64,000 nt of DNA from Pseudoxanthomonas sp. Root65 (GTDB taxonomy: Bacteria; Pseudomonadota; Gammaproteobacteria; Xanthomonadales; Xanthomonadaceae): contig NZ_LMHA01000003.1 of NCBI RefSeq assembly GCF_001427635.1, positions 1 to 64,000 of the forward strand. The letters are read 5' to 3'. Below the pieces are notes generated by a model. It saw only the letters and a program-made list of their open reading frames with translations, had not been told where the DNA came from and ran no database searches. This document shows, one piece after another, positions 1 to 9,410 of the stretch. A program made the translations under genes and the position numbers. Numbering within the stretch: position 1 is the stretch's first letter; each line of letters opens with the position of its first letter.

Positions 1-1
1 G

Positions 2-1963
2 ATCGTGCGCAACAACGTGGTGCGCAACACGGGGTATTCGGGCATCGGCATGTATGCGTCCAAGGACGCGGTGGTGGCCAACAACACCATCATCAATGCG
101 GGCCTGAAGGGGCATGCTGCGCTGTTCTTCGGCCTGTCCTTCCAGGACTGGGACAAGGACGCCAAGCGCCCCGCCAACGTCAATCCCACCGTCCGCAACA
201 ATCTTGTCGTGCAGGAGGGACGCCCCTGCGTGGAAATCCGCTGGGTGCACGAAGAGGAACTGGGCGGCGGATTGTCCGCGCTGGACGGCGACCCCGGCAT
301 GGACTGGAACGGCTATTCGGATCGGCGGGGTGCCTGCCGCTTCGTCGACCAGCGGCCGCAGACGCCGATGCTGGTCGCGGACGGCGACTTCGAGCGGTGG
401 CGGCGGCGCATGGGCGCCGATGCCCATGGCATGCAGGCGGACTTCTCGCTGGACGAAGCGGGCAGGCCGCAGGCGGGAAGCCGCGCGATCAAGGCCGGCA
501 CGCCGCTGGAGGCGGTCACCGACGACATCGAGGGCAACCGTCGCGGCGATCCACCGGACCTCGGTGCGTACGAGACCGGCCTGGCCGCTGCGGCGCTGCC
601 CCGGCCCCCAGCGCCTGTCGTGGCCGTCGCCGACAACGCCCTTGCCACGCTACGCGCCGGCGCCGACGATGCGGGCGTGGGCGCCCGCTCGCGCTTCGGC
701 ACGTTGCAGCACCTATGGAACCGTTTTGACCCCGGGATATCACTGATGAAGTTCATTCTTCTTGCACTGGCGGTTGCCGCCCTGCTGGGCCTGATGCTGG
801 CCGCGCGCCTGGTAAGCAGGCGCAACGTCATGGGCTGGCTGCTGGCATGGCTGAAGCAGGACTGGCGTGCGCCCGTGCCGAAGGGCACCACCCGCCACCT
901 GCTGTTCTGCTTCGTCGACCACTACGAGCCAGCCTGGGGCAAGCCCGACCTGGAGAAGGAGCGCGCACGCGTGGCGCGCTGGAGCCGCGATCTGCCGCGC
1001 CTGTGCGCCGGCCACCGCGATGCGGACGGTCGTGCACCAGTGCACTCGTTCTTCTATCCCGAGGAGGAGTACCGCGAGGAGCATCTCGACGCACTGGTCG
1101 ACCTCTGCCGGCAGGGACTGGGCGAGATCGAGATCCACCTGCACCACGACAACGACACCGAGGCCGGGCTGCGCGAGAAGCTGTCGCGCTTCACCGAACT
1201 GCTGGCCGCGCGCCACGATGCGCTGCCGCGCGATCCGGCCACCGGCCAGCCGCGCTGGGCCTTCATCCACGGCAACTGGGCCCTGGACAACAGCCATCCC
1301 AGTGGCCGCCACTGCGGTGTCGACAACGAACTGATCGTGCTGCGCGAAGAGGGCTGTTATGCCGACTTCACGCTGCCGGCGGCGCCGGACCCGTGCCAGA
1401 CGCGCACGGTCAACCGCATCCACTACGCCAAGGACGATCCGCTGCGCTGCAAGTCGCACGACACCGGCCCGCGCGTGCGCGTGGGTGGCCGCGAGGAGGG
1501 CGAGCTGATGATCATCCAGGGCCCGCTGGGCTTCCGCTGGAAGAGTCGCAAGTTCGGCCTGATCCCGCGCATCGAGAATTCGGACATCCGCAAGGTCGCG
1601 CCGCCGTCGCGCGACCGCATCGATGCCTGGGTGGAAACCGGCATCCACATCGAGGGCCGGCCCGAATGGACCTTCGTCAAGATCCATACCCACGGCGCCG
1701 AGGACTGCGACATGGATACGTTGCTGGGTCCAGCGATGGACGAGGCCTACCGCTATCTGGAGTCGCGCTACAACGATGGCAGCGAGTGGAAGCTGCACTA
1801 CGTCAGCGCGCGCGAAATGTACAACATCGCGAAGGCGGCGGAAGCCGGCGAAACCGGTGAGCCGGGCCTGTACCGCGATTACGTGATTTCGCGGCCTGCG
1901 TATCGCGTCGGCGGCGAGACGGCGCAACCGGCCATGCCGCGCGTTGCCGGGAGCGTCGGATGA
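2..1963 (+). CDS. Beta-helix protein continuous with a membrane-anchored deacetylase-like domain (5' partial)
   Basis: The reading frame is open to the left edge, so the N-terminus is missing. Residues 1-190 look like the last coils of a right-handed parallel beta-helix (repeated NNxVV/ANNTIIN turns) closing with a DLGAYE end that is usual in such proteins. A proline/alanine linker follows. At about residue 248 (ATG at 746) a strong hydrophobic helix begins, then a soluble domain of the polysaccharide-deacetylase/glycoside-hydrolase superfamily kind with an FVDHYEP strand and an EIHLHHDND histidine cluster. There is no in-frame stop between the halves, but the ATG at 746 would start a normal membrane-anchored deacetylase, so this may be two genes joined by a frameshift. 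It overlaps the next gene by ATGA. The role in polysaccharide modification is inferred from the locus. Confidence 0.7.
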   Translation: MVRNNVVRNTGYSGIGMYASKDAVVANNTIINAGLKGHAALFFGLSFQDWDKDAKRPANVNPTVRNNLVVQEGRPCVEIRWVHEEELGGGLSALDGDPGMDWNGYSDRRGACRFVDQRPQTPMLVADGDFERWRRRMGADAHGMQADFSLDEAGRPQAGSRAIKAGTPLEAVTDDIEGNRRGDPPDLGAYETGLAAAALPRPPAPVVAVADNALATLRAGADDAGVGARSRFGTLQHLWNRFDPGISLMKFILLALAVAALLGLMLAARLVSRRNVMGWLLAWLKQDWRAPVPKGTTRHLLFCFVDHYEPAWGKPDLEKERARVARWSRDLPRLCAGHRDADGRAPVHSFFYPEEEYREEHLDALVDLCRQGLGEIEIHLHHDNDTEAGLREKLSRFTELLAARHDALPRDPATGQPRWAFIHGNWALDNSHPSGRHCGVDNELIVLREEGCYADFTLPAAPDPCQTRTVNRIHYAKDDPLRCKSHDTGPRVRVGGREEGELMIIQGPLGFRWKSRKFGLIPRIENSDIRKVAPPSRDRIDAWVETGIHIEGRPEWTFVKIHTHGAEDCDMDTLLGPAMDEAYRYLESRYNDGSEWKLHYVSAREMYNIAKAAEAGETGEPGLYRDYVISRPAYRVGGETAQPAMPRVAGSVG

Positions 1964-3030
1964 GGGTAGGGATTGTGGGGTGCGGCAAGATCGCCGACGG
2001 TCATGCCGAGCAGCTTCTCGCGATCGGGCGCGCCGACCTGGTCGCCGCCTGCGACCGCGAACCCTTGATGGTGGAACGCTTCGCGCAACGCTGGACCGGC
2101 GTGACCGGCCACGCCGACATGGCGGACATGATCCGCGTCGAGCGTCTGGATGCGGTGCACATCGTGACGCCGCCGGATTCGCACGTGCAACTGGCCTGCC
2201 AGGCGATGGAGCTGGGCTGCCATGTGTTCCTGGAAAAGCCTTTCGCACTGGATGCCGCCGGCACCCGGCGCATCCTCGATTGTGCGCGGGAGACCCGCCG
2301 CAGGATCGGGGTGAACTATCTCTACAACTTCGAGACCCCCGGCCTGCGGTTGCGCGAGCTGATGGACGAGCGCGCGCTGGGCGACGTGGTGCACATCGAC
2401 ACCAGCTATGGCTATAACCTGGGCGGGGATTACGGCATGGCGGTGATGGGCGACCCGGCGCACTGGGTGCACCGGCTGCCCGGCAAGCTGTTCCACAACG
2501 TGCTGGACCATGTGCTGGCCAAGGTGGTGCCGTTCCTGGAGGAGCCGGTGGCGGTGAATGCCTTCGCGCACCGCATGCGCCCGGACAGCGGCGACGCCGC
2601 GCTGGATGCGATGCCGGACGAACTGCGCTTCACGCTGGCCGGTGCCAACGGCGTCACGGTGTCCGGCATGGTCAGTTCCCACGCCAGGCCGGTCTCGCAT
2701 GCGATGAAGGTGTACGGCACGCGCGATACCGTGGAGCTCGACTACGCCGCGCGCACTCTGGTGCGCAGCGCGCGACAGGACCAGCCGAGTGCGCTGGGCC
2801 GACTGTTCCCGGCGTGGATACAGGCAGTGCGCTTCGCCGGCAACGGCGCCAAGAACACGGGGGATTTCATGCGCAACCGGTTCCATTATTTCCAGTGTAT
2901 GCGCGTCCTGCTGGGCGGCTTCTACGACGCCATCGAGGGCCGGGGCGAGGATCCCGTGCCGCATACGCACATCTTGCGCGTCGCGACCCTGATCGACGGG
3001 ATCGTCGACGCCCTGGAGCGGCCCGCATGA
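1960..3030 (+). CDS. Gfo/Idh/MocA family oxidoreductase
   Basis: A 356-residue NAD(P)-dependent sugar oxidoreductase. The N-terminus has the Rossmann motif GIVGCGKIADGH, followed by the family's EKPF loop near residue 95 with the conserved lysine, and a C-terminal alpha/beta domain. Family members oxidise or reduce nucleotide or free sugars, often while making unusual sugars for polysaccharides. The start ATG overlaps the preceding stop (ATGA), and its own stop overlaps the next start in the same way, so the three genes are translationally coupled. The actual substrate cannot be read from the sequence. Confidence 0.88.
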   Translation: MRVGIVGCGKIADGHAEQLLAIGRADLVAACDREPLMVERFAQRWTGVTGHADMADMIRVERLDAVHIVTPPDSHVQLACQAMELGCHVFLEKPFALDAAGTRRILDCARETRRRIGVNYLYNFETPGLRLRELMDERALGDVVHIDTSYGYNLGGDYGMAVMGDPAHWVHRLPGKLFHNVLDHVLAKVVPFLEEPVAVNAFAHRMRPDSGDAALDAMPDELRFTLAGANGVTVSGMVSSHARPVSHAMKVYGTRDTVELDYAARTLVRSARQDQPSALGRLFPAWIQAVRFAGNGAKNTGDFMRNRFHYFQCMRVLLGGFYDAIEGRGEDPVPHTHILRVATLIDGIVDALERPA

Positions 3031-4034
3031 CCGTCCTGCTGACCGGCGCCGCCGGATTCCTGGGTCGCAGGATTGCCGAGAGCCTGCTCGATGCCGGTGT
3101 GCAGGACCTGCGCATCCATGTGCGCCGCACCGCACCCGCCGGCTTGCTGGAAAAACTGCAGCGTGCGTACCCCGACGCGCGCGTCAGCGTGGTCGCCGCG
3201 AACCTGCTGCATCGCCATGACCTGGCGCCGATGCTGACAGGCGTGGAGGTGGTGGTGCATGCGGCGGCAGGCATGCGCGGTTCGGCGGCGGACATGTTCG
3301 CCAACACCGTGGTCGGCACCCGCAACCTGCTGGACGCCGCCGCTTCGGCCGGGGTGCGCCGGGTGGTGATGGTGAGTTCGTTCGCGGTCTATCGGACGGC
3401 GTCGCTGCCGACCGGTGCCGCGCACGACGAGACGGTGCCGATAGAACCGGTCGGCATCGACAAGGGACCTTACGCGCATGCCAAGACCCGGCAGGAACAT
3501 CTGCTCAACGAATACCGCAGCCAGCATGGCTTCGAGACCGTGGTGCTGCGCCCAGGGGTGATCTATGGGCCCGGCGGCGGCGCGTTCTCCAACCGGGTCG
3601 GCATCAGCGCGATGGGGCTGTTCTTCAGTCTCGGCGGCAGCGCGCCGCTGCCGTTGACGTACGTGGACAACTGCGCCGACGCGATCGCCTGTGCCGCCTT
3701 GAAGGGGGTCGACGGCCAGGCGTACAACGTCGTCGACGACGATATCCCGACCTGCGCGCAGTACCTGCGCGCCTATCGGCGCAAGGTGCGGAAGCTGCGC
3801 GTGGTGCCGGTGCCGTACCCGCTGTTCAAGCTGGGCGCCAGAGTGCTGCTGCGCTACCACCAGTGGTCGAAGGGACAGCTGCCTGCGGTCTTCACGCCCT
3901 ACGTGGTCCATTCGATGTACCGCCGTTTCGCGTATCCGAACGACAAGCTGAAGGCGATCGGATGGGCGCAGCGCGTGCCGACCGAAACGGGCCTGGAGCG
4001 CGCTTTCGAGGAGCTTGCGGGTCGGTCCGGCTGA
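3027..4034 (+). CDS. NAD-dependent epimerase/dehydratase family protein
   Basis: A 335-residue extended SDR. It begins MTVLLTGAAGFLGRR with the GxxGxxG nucleotide-binding turn, has an SSFAVY strand and a YAHAK catalytic motif (YxxxK), and RPGVIYGPGGG typical of the extended family. The frame stays open upstream to 2814, but the ATG at 3027 overlaps the previous stop (ATGA) and starts exactly at the Rossmann strand. Likely a sugar-nucleotide or sugar-lipid epimerase/reductase acting with the oxidoreductase just upstream. Exact chemistry unknown. Confidence 0.85.
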   Translation: MTVLLTGAAGFLGRRIAESLLDAGVQDLRIHVRRTAPAGLLEKLQRAYPDARVSVVAANLLHRHDLAPMLTGVEVVVHAAAGMRGSAADMFANTVVGTRNLLDAAASAGVRRVVMVSSFAVYRTASLPTGAAHDETVPIEPVGIDKGPYAHAKTRQEHLLNEYRSQHGFETVVLRPGVIYGPGGGAFSNRVGISAMGLFFSLGGSAPLPLTYVDNCADAIACAALKGVDGQAYNVVDDDIPTCAQYLRAYRRKVRKLRVVPVPYPLFKLGARVLLRYHQWSKGQLPAVFTPYVVHSMYRRFAYPNDKLKAIGWAQRVPTETGLERAFEELAGRSG

Positions 4035-4051
4035 GGCCGGACGCCGTGGAT

Positions 4052-5185
4052 TCAGCGGCGTACGGATGCGCTGGTATAGAGCGCGTCGTAGTTTTCCCGC
4101 ATCACCTCGATCGATCCGTGCTCGACCACCCAGCGGCGTGCGTTCTCCCCCATGCGCAGACGTTGTGCCGGGTTCTCCAACAGCTGCGAAAGCGCGGCGC
4201 GGAGTGCGGAAACATCATCCGACGGGATCAGCAGGCCGGTCTGGTGCTCCTGGACGATCTCATCATTGCCGCCCACGCGGGTGGCCACGAGGGGCAGGCC
4301 GGCGGCGCAGGCTTCCAGCAGCGCGATCGACAGTCCCTCCGTGCGGGAGGGCAGGGCGAACACGTCGAATGCGTTGAGCAGCCGGGGCACGTCCTGGCGG
4401 GGGCCGGTGAAGACAACGCTGTCCTGCATGCCGAGCTGCCGGGCCAGGGATACCAGGTCATCGCGCAATGGGCCATCCCCGGCGAGCACCACCACCAGGC
4501 CGGGCCACGACGGGCGCAGCAGCGCCGCGGCCTCCAGCAGCAGACGCTGATTCTTCAGTTCCACCAGCCTGCCGACGGTGCCGATCACCAGCGCATCCTG
4601 CGCGATGCCAAGCTCGTCGCGCACCTGCGCGCGCGTATCGGACGAACGCTCGAATCGATCGACCGGGATGCCGTTCATCACCGTACTGCTCTTGGCTGCC
4701 GGCACCCGTCGGCTCGATACCAGCTGCTCACGCACCTGGGAGCCGACCATCGCGACCTTCTGCGCGTGCGCCAGCGACCATCGGTAGAGCCAGCGCAGGC
4801 GACGATTGCGCAGCCGGCCGCCCATGTTGTGGCAGGTGTTGACCAGCACCGGCGGTCGCCGGGCGAAGCGCGTTGCGGCGGCCGCGTAATAACTGGGGAC
4901 GAAGTTATGCGTATGCACCACGTCCACGACCGTCTCCAGCAACGTGGCGCGCAGCAGCCGGATCAGTCTGACGTCGGCGCCGCCACGCTTGTGGCCGATG
5001 ATGACGGGAATGCCGGCCTGCTCGAGGAACGGGCGAAAGCCGTCGGTGTCACACAGGCTGAATACCCTGACGGTGTGCCCGTAGGCCGTCTGTGCGATGG
5101 CCAGATCGGCAACGACGCGCTCCAGGCCTCCGTATTCAAGTGAATCAATGACATGAACGATGCCGAGCTTGCCAGAAGGTTTCAT
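4052..5185 (-). CDS. Glycosyltransferase family 4, inverted within the EPS operon
   Basis: A 377-residue GT-B glycosyltransferase. The N-terminal domain starts MKPSGKLGIVHVIDSLEYGG (the GG loop of GT4 enzymes); the C-terminal domain has IGTVGRLVELKNQ and the donor-binding EGLSIALLE motif (E-x7-E). The frame runs upstream to 5401, but that stretch is not GT-like and overlaps the divergent flippase gene, so ATG 5185 is chosen although no clear Shine-Dalgarno precedes it. The gene is the only minus-strand one in the plus arm of the locus; it converges with the epimerase (17 bp between stops) and diverges from the flippase. Predicted to add one sugar to the lipid-linked repeat unit at the cytoplasmic face. 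Confidence 0.88.
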   Translation of the reverse strand: MKPSGKLGIVHVIDSLEYGGLERVVADLAIAQTAYGHTVRVFSLCDTDGFRPFLEQAGIPVIIGHKRGGADVRLIRLLRATLLETVVDVVHTHNFVPSYYAAAATRFARRPPVLVNTCHNMGGRLRNRRLRWLYRWSLAHAQKVAMVGSQVREQLVSSRRVPAAKSSTVMNGIPVDRFERSSDTRAQVRDELGIAQDALVIGTVGRLVELKNQRLLLEAAALLRPSWPGLVVVLAGDGPLRDDLVSLARQLGMQDSVVFTGPRQDVPRLLNAFDVFALPSRTEGLSIALLEACAAGLPLVATRVGGNDEIVQEHQTGLLIPSDDVSALRAALSQLLENPAQRLRMGENARRWVVEHGSIEVMRENYDALYTSASVRR

Positions 5186-5280
5186 ATGGAGGAGACAACG
5201 TGGAATGCGTCCGTCGGAGGTCACAGGATGAACGAACGCCGTGCCTGCCGCGCACCACGTGTGACCCGTACCGGCCACTT

Positions 5281-5309
5281 TTGGCGTTGTTCGTGACAGT
5301 CGGTATGGG
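5281..5309 (+). promoter_or_regulatory. Candidate sigma-70 promoter before the flippase
   Basis: TTGGCG at 5281-5286 and TATGGG at 5304-5309 are separated by 17 bp, about 30 bp upstream of the flippase ATG. The -10 element is a poor match, so this is a tentative call. The 154-bp gap is the only sizeable divergent space in this arm, so promoters for both directions are expected here. Confidence 0.3.
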
Positions 5310-5339
5310 TGCTGCACCTCGCACCAATCACAGGGGACT

Positions 5340-6902
5340 ATGAACCAGCCTTTCAACGGCAGAACGGCCATACGCGGCGCCATCATGGTGATGGGCTCCA
5401 CGTACGTGACCTACGCGCTGGGTCTGCTGACCAGCGTCCTGGTGGCGCGTACCCTGGGCCCGAGCGATTTCGGCCGCTACACCTACATGGTGTGGATGGC
5501 CGGGCTGTTGATCATGTGCAGCAACAACGGCCTGACCACCACCGTCATCCGCTTCGCGTCGGAGAGCCTGGGCCGCGGCTCCCCGCAGACCGCCAGCAGC
5601 ATCCACGGATGGCTGCGGCGCTGGCAACTGGCGTGCGTGGCGATCGTGGCGGTGGTGTTCCTGCTGACCATGCCGTTCTTCACGCCGGCCGGTTGGGAGG
5701 GGCACCTGGCCGTGTTCGCGGCGGTGGTGCTGATCGCCGCGGTCGCCAAGGCCATGTTCCTGTTCGACGTCTCCGTCGCCAAGGGGTACGGCCTGTTCCA
5801 CGTCGAGGCGCGCTCCACGGTGACGATGAGCCTGATCAACATCGTCGCCGTGCTGGTGCTGGTCATGCTCAAGGCCCCGCTGCTGGCGTATCTGCTGCTC
5901 TTCACCGCGCTCAGCGTGGGCTACGTGGTGTGCTCGTCGGTCATGTTGCGCAAGGCGGAGGTCCGGCCCTCCCGCGAGCCCGTCGATCCGGCGACGCTGG
6001 CGCGGTTGAAGCGGCACCTCGGCTGGACGGTGCTGTTGACCCTCGCCTACGCGATCAGCAACAAGTCCATCGAAACCTGGATGCTGAACGCCATGGTCGG
6101 GTCGGCCGCCGTGGGCTTCTTCGCCATTGCGGCCGCGCTGACCCGCGGCGGCGTGGACCTGCTGGCGTCGGGACTGGGCACGGTACTGATGCCGATGATG
6201 GGGCACGCGTTCGGCAAGGGAGGGCAGGACGGCGTCAACGCGATCATGGCCAATGCCATGCGCTACTTCGCCTTCATCGGTCTGTTGCTCGCGGGTACGG
6301 GGGCCTTGCTGGCCGACAGCGCGGTCGCGCTGCTCTACGGGCCGGAATACGAGGCGGTGGTGGTACCCCTGAGGGTCATGATGGTGGTGGGCGGCTTCAC
6401 CATGGTCGGCGGCGCCTTCAACGCCCTGTTGTCGACAACGGACAACCAGCGGCTGCGGGTGGGGTATGTGCTGTTCTCGGTCGTGAGCGTGGCGGTGCTG
6501 TCGGTACTGCTGATCCCGCGCTTCGGGCTCAACGGCGCGGTGGCCGCGCACGCCATCTCGGAGGTGCTGATCTTCACGCTGATGGCCACCGGCGTGTCGC
6601 GACTGTTGAAGCTGCGGGTGCCGTGGCGCGAGCTCGGGCGCATGGTGGCCTGTGCGCTGGTGGCGCTTGCCGTCGCCGTGGTGCCCATGCTGGTGGGAGG
6701 CATCAACTTCTGGACCGAACTGGCGGCCGGTCTGATCTACGCCGCGGTCTTCGTGTTGGGAACGGTGGTCATACGCGCCTGGCGTGCCGATGACGTGCAG
6801 CATCTCGGCGCGCTGCTCCAGCGTTACCCCGGCCTCGCCGGCAGGATGCAGGGCCGCCTGCAGCGCTGGGCCGATGGACTGCCGACGGATGGCGTGCGTT
6901 GA
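5340..6902 (+). CDS. Oligosaccharide flippase (Wzx/MATE-type polysaccharide transporter)
   Basis: A 520-residue integral membrane protein with about 12-14 hydrophobic segments. It opens with the RGAIMVMGSTYVTYALGLL helix and LVARTLGPSDFGRYTYMVW, which is the hallmark first loop of Wzx/PST family flippases (LGPxxFG.Y). It would move the undecaprenyl-diphosphate-linked repeat unit across the inner membrane. An AGGGG ribosome site lies just before ATG 5340. Its TGA shares one base with the next start, making a tight pair with the GT2. A matching Wzy-like polymerase lies two genes downstream. Confidence 0.9.
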   Translation: MNQPFNGRTAIRGAIMVMGSTYVTYALGLLTSVLVARTLGPSDFGRYTYMVWMAGLLIMCSNNGLTTTVIRFASESLGRGSPQTASSIHGWLRRWQLACVAIVAVVFLLTMPFFTPAGWEGHLAVFAAVVLIAAVAKAMFLFDVSVAKGYGLFHVEARSTVTMSLINIVAVLVLVMLKAPLLAYLLLFTALSVGYVVCSSVMLRKAEVRPSREPVDPATLARLKRHLGWTVLLTLAYAISNKSIETWMLNAMVGSAAVGFFAIAAALTRGGVDLLASGLGTVLMPMMGHAFGKGGQDGVNAIMANAMRYFAFIGLLLAGTGALLADSAVALLYGPEYEAVVVPLRVMMVVGGFTMVGGAFNALLSTTDNQRLRVGYVLFSVVSVAVLSVLLIPRFGLNGAVAAHAISEVLIFTLMATGVSRLLKLRVPWRELGRMVACALVALAVAVVPMLVGGINFWTELAAGLIYAAVFVLGTVVIRAWRADDVQHLGALLQRYPGLAGRMQGRLQRWADGLPTDGVR

Positions 6903-8035
6903 TGCTGCAGACTTCCGCTCTCCTGACGTTCTGGGGCAGCCTGATCCTCATCGTGTTCACCTATGTCGGATATCCGCTGTGGGTGCTGGCATGGGCGCGC
7001 CTCTTCTCGAGTCCGGTGCGCAAGCGCCCGCACTTTCCGCGTGTCACCGTGCTGCTCTCCGTCCACAATGCGGCGGCAAGCGTGGTGCCCAAGATCGAGA
7101 ACCTGCTGTCGCTCGACTACCCGCAGGAGAACCTGGACATCCTCGTTGCCTGCGACGGATGTACCGACGACACGGCCGAGGTATTGCGACGCATCCCCTC
7201 CCGTCGCCTGCGCGCGGTCGAGTTCCCGCAGCGCCGGGGCAAGGCGGCCTGTCTCGCCGAACTGGTGGACATGGCGTCAGGTGAAATACTCTTGATGGTC
7301 GACGTGCGGCAGAGGCTTGAGCAGGATGCGCTGGCCCGGTTGGCCGCCAATTTCGCAGACCCGGATGTCGGGGCGGTCAGCGGCGAACTCTGCTTCGTCG
7401 ATGAGGTGGGAGGGTTTGCGGCCAACGTGGGGGCGTACTGGCGGTACGAGAAGATGATCCGCAATGCCGAGGCCCGCAGTGGTTCCGTGGTGGGGGTGAC
7501 CGGTGCGCTGTATGCGATCCGGCGCGACCTGTACGTACCGTTGCCGCCGGGCACGGTGCTGGACGATGTGCTGACCCCGATGAACGTGGTGCGCGACGGC
7601 TATCGTGTCGTGTTCGAGGCGGGCGCGGTCGCATGGGACACGCCCTCCACGACCTCGAAGCAGGAGCGCGTCCGCAAGGTCCGCACGCTGGCCGGCAACT
7701 ACCAGGCGGTGGCGCTCGCTCCCTGGCTGGCGGTGCCGTTCCAGAATCCGCTGTGGTTCCGTTTCGTCAGCCACAAGCTGCTGCGATTGATGGTGCCCTG
7801 GCTGCTTTGCCTGCTGGCGGTGTCCTCCGCCTACCTGGCGTTCTCGCACCCCTTCTACCTGGCATGCCTGCTTGCCGGTACGGGCGGCATCGCACTGCTG
7901 ATGGCGGCAACGTGGCTTCCGGCGTTGTCGGCGTGGGCGCCCGTGCGCCTGATGTCCACGTTCGTGCACATGAATCTGTATGCCGGCCAGGCCCTGCTGG
8001 CCTACGTGCGCAATCCGAGGTTGCACCTGTGGTGA
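6902..8035 (+). CDS. Membrane glycosyltransferase family 2
   Basis: A 377-residue processive-type GT2. One N-terminal membrane helix (residues 8-28) leads to a GT-A domain with VTVLLSVHNAA, the ACDGCTDDT nucleotide site, a DVRQRLEQDAL acidic motif in place of the usual DxD/DANT strand, TGALYAIRR, and a QERVRK motif resembling QxxRW. Two or three C-terminal helices follow. ATG 6902 (TGATG) is preferred; a TTG lies just before it. It probably starts or extends the sugar chain on the membrane lipid. Related proteins are annotated as glycosyltransferases of EPS operons; specificity is unknown. Confidence 0.87.
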   Translation: MLQTSALLTFWGSLILIVFTYVGYPLWVLAWARLFSSPVRKRPHFPRVTVLLSVHNAAASVVPKIENLLSLDYPQENLDILVACDGCTDDTAEVLRRIPSRRLRAVEFPQRRGKAACLAELVDMASGEILLMVDVRQRLEQDALARLAANFADPDVGAVSGELCFVDEVGGFAANVGAYWRYEKMIRNAEARSGSVVGVTGALYAIRRDLYVPLPPGTVLDDVLTPMNVVRDGYRVVFEAGAVAWDTPSTTSKQERVRKVRTLAGNYQAVALAPWLAVPFQNPLWFRFVSHKLLRLMVPWLLCLLAVSSAYLAFSHPFYLACLLAGTGGIALLMAATWLPALSAWAPVRLMSTFVHMNLYAGQALLAYVRNPRLHLW

Positions 8036-8096
8036 GGGGCTTTCGGGGAACATGTGGGTCCGCCATGCCCGGGCGCACCGAACGGGGTGACCGCCG

Positions 8097-9371
8097 ATGA
8101 TGATGTTCGTCTTCGTGCTGATCTACCTCATGCTGGTGCTGCTCAGGCCGCAGGACTACCCGCAGATGGCGGACTTCGGCATCCCCATCCTGCCGTTGGC
8201 CATGGCGTCGGCAGCCGGTGCCTGGGTGTTTTCGCGCGAGAAGCGATTCAACGCGCCGCAATACTTCTTGCTGCCGTTGTTCATGGTGGCCATCTTCCTG
8301 TCGCTGGCGCTGACCGGATGGATGGGCGGCGCGCAGACCGCGGCCGTCGATTTCCTGCCGTGCGTGGTGTCGTTCTTCCTGCTGGCCAACGCGGTGAACA
8401 AGCCGACGTACACGCGCGTCATCATGGCGGTGATCGTGGCGTGCGCGTTCGTGCTGGCGGTGCACGGGGTACAGCAGGCGTCCTCCGGCATCGGCTGGAC
8501 GGGCCAGCCGACCGTCGAGGATGGACGTATCCAGTACGTGGGCATCTTCAGCGATCCCAACGATCTGGGCATGCTGTTCGTCATCTCGCTGCCGATGGCG
8601 GTCTACCTGGGCAGCCGGGGCGGCTTTCTCGGACTGAGGCGGTTGTTCTGGTTCTGTGGCTGCCTGCTGCTGTTCTACGGTATCTACCTGACGAACTCGC
8701 GCGGCTCCTTCCTCGCGGTGGTCGCGATGACCGCCGTCTACATCTGGATCCAGCGCGGCAGGATCTGGGCCGCCATGCTGGGTGCCGGTGCGCTGGTGGT
8801 GCTGCGCCTGATGCCGTCACGCCTCGACCAGTTGAACGTGCAGGAGTCCTCGGCCTCCGGTCGCATCGATGCCTGGTACGAAGGCATGCAGATGTTCATC
8901 ACCCATCCGGTGCTGGGCGTGGGGGCAGGGCAGTTCACCCAGTACCACTACCTGACCGCGCACAACTCGATCATCCTGGTGCTGGCGGAAACCGGCATCG
9001 TCGGCTTCGCGTTGTGGTTCGCGTTCGTGGGCTACGGCTTCTGGATGATGTACCGCATCGTCCGTTTCGAGCCCGAGTTCGAGGATGAGGACGACATCCT
9101 GGAGTGGCAGGACGCCAGGGCGATCGCGCTGGTGCTGCTGGTGGCGCAGGCGGGCTTCTTCGCGGCCGCCTTCTTCCTGAGTCGCAGCTACGTGATCCTC
9201 CTGTATCTGCTGGCCGCGCTCGTCGTCGCCCACCACTCCAATGTCCTCGCCCGGTTCCCGGCGCTGGGCGAACTGCGACTGGGCAACCATGTCGTACGCT
9301 GGTTCGTGCTGACCCTGGGTGCCGTGATGGGGTTCTACGTCGTGTTGAAGGTGTTGTTGGCGATGGGATGA
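8097..9371 (+). CDS. O-antigen ligase/polymerase family protein (Wzy-like)
   Basis: A 424-residue polytopic membrane protein with about ten to eleven helices. The Wzy_C/O-antigen-ligase signature is clear: IFSDPNDLGML, TNSRGSFLA, then a periplasmic loop with HPVLGVGAGQF and the conserved AHNSIILVLAETGIVG. In a locus that also has a flippase and a chain-length regulator this is best read as the polymerase joining repeat units in the periplasm; a ligase role is the alternative. Three ATG codons in a row occur at 8097-8105, so the exact start is uncertain by two residues. Confidence 0.88.
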   Translation: MMMFVFVLIYLMLVLLRPQDYPQMADFGIPILPLAMASAAGAWVFSREKRFNAPQYFLLPLFMVAIFLSLALTGWMGGAQTAAVDFLPCVVSFFLLANAVNKPTYTRVIMAVIVACAFVLAVHGVQQASSGIGWTGQPTVEDGRIQYVGIFSDPNDLGMLFVISLPMAVYLGSRGGFLGLRRLFWFCGCLLLFYGIYLTNSRGSFLAVVAMTAVYIWIQRGRIWAAMLGAGALVVLRLMPSRLDQLNVQESSASGRIDAWYEGMQMFITHPVLGVGAGQFTQYHYLTAHNSIILVLAETGIVGFALWFAFVGYGFWMMYRIVRFEPEFEDEDDILEWQDARAIALVLLVAQAGFFAAAFFLSRSYVILLYLLAALVVAHHSNVLARFPALGELRLGNHVVRWFVLTLGAVMGFYVVLKVLLAMG

Positions 9372-9410
9372 TCCACGCGTCTGGCCGGAGCGCTGGAAGA
9401 ATCGCGTTAC

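Noticed and set aside
740..2248. A 502-residue minus-strand frame, with similar long ones at 1879-3135, 5328-6803 and 10855-12306
   Set aside because: All are antisense to genes with clear Rossmann, GT or flippase motifs and show repetitive arginine/alanine composition.
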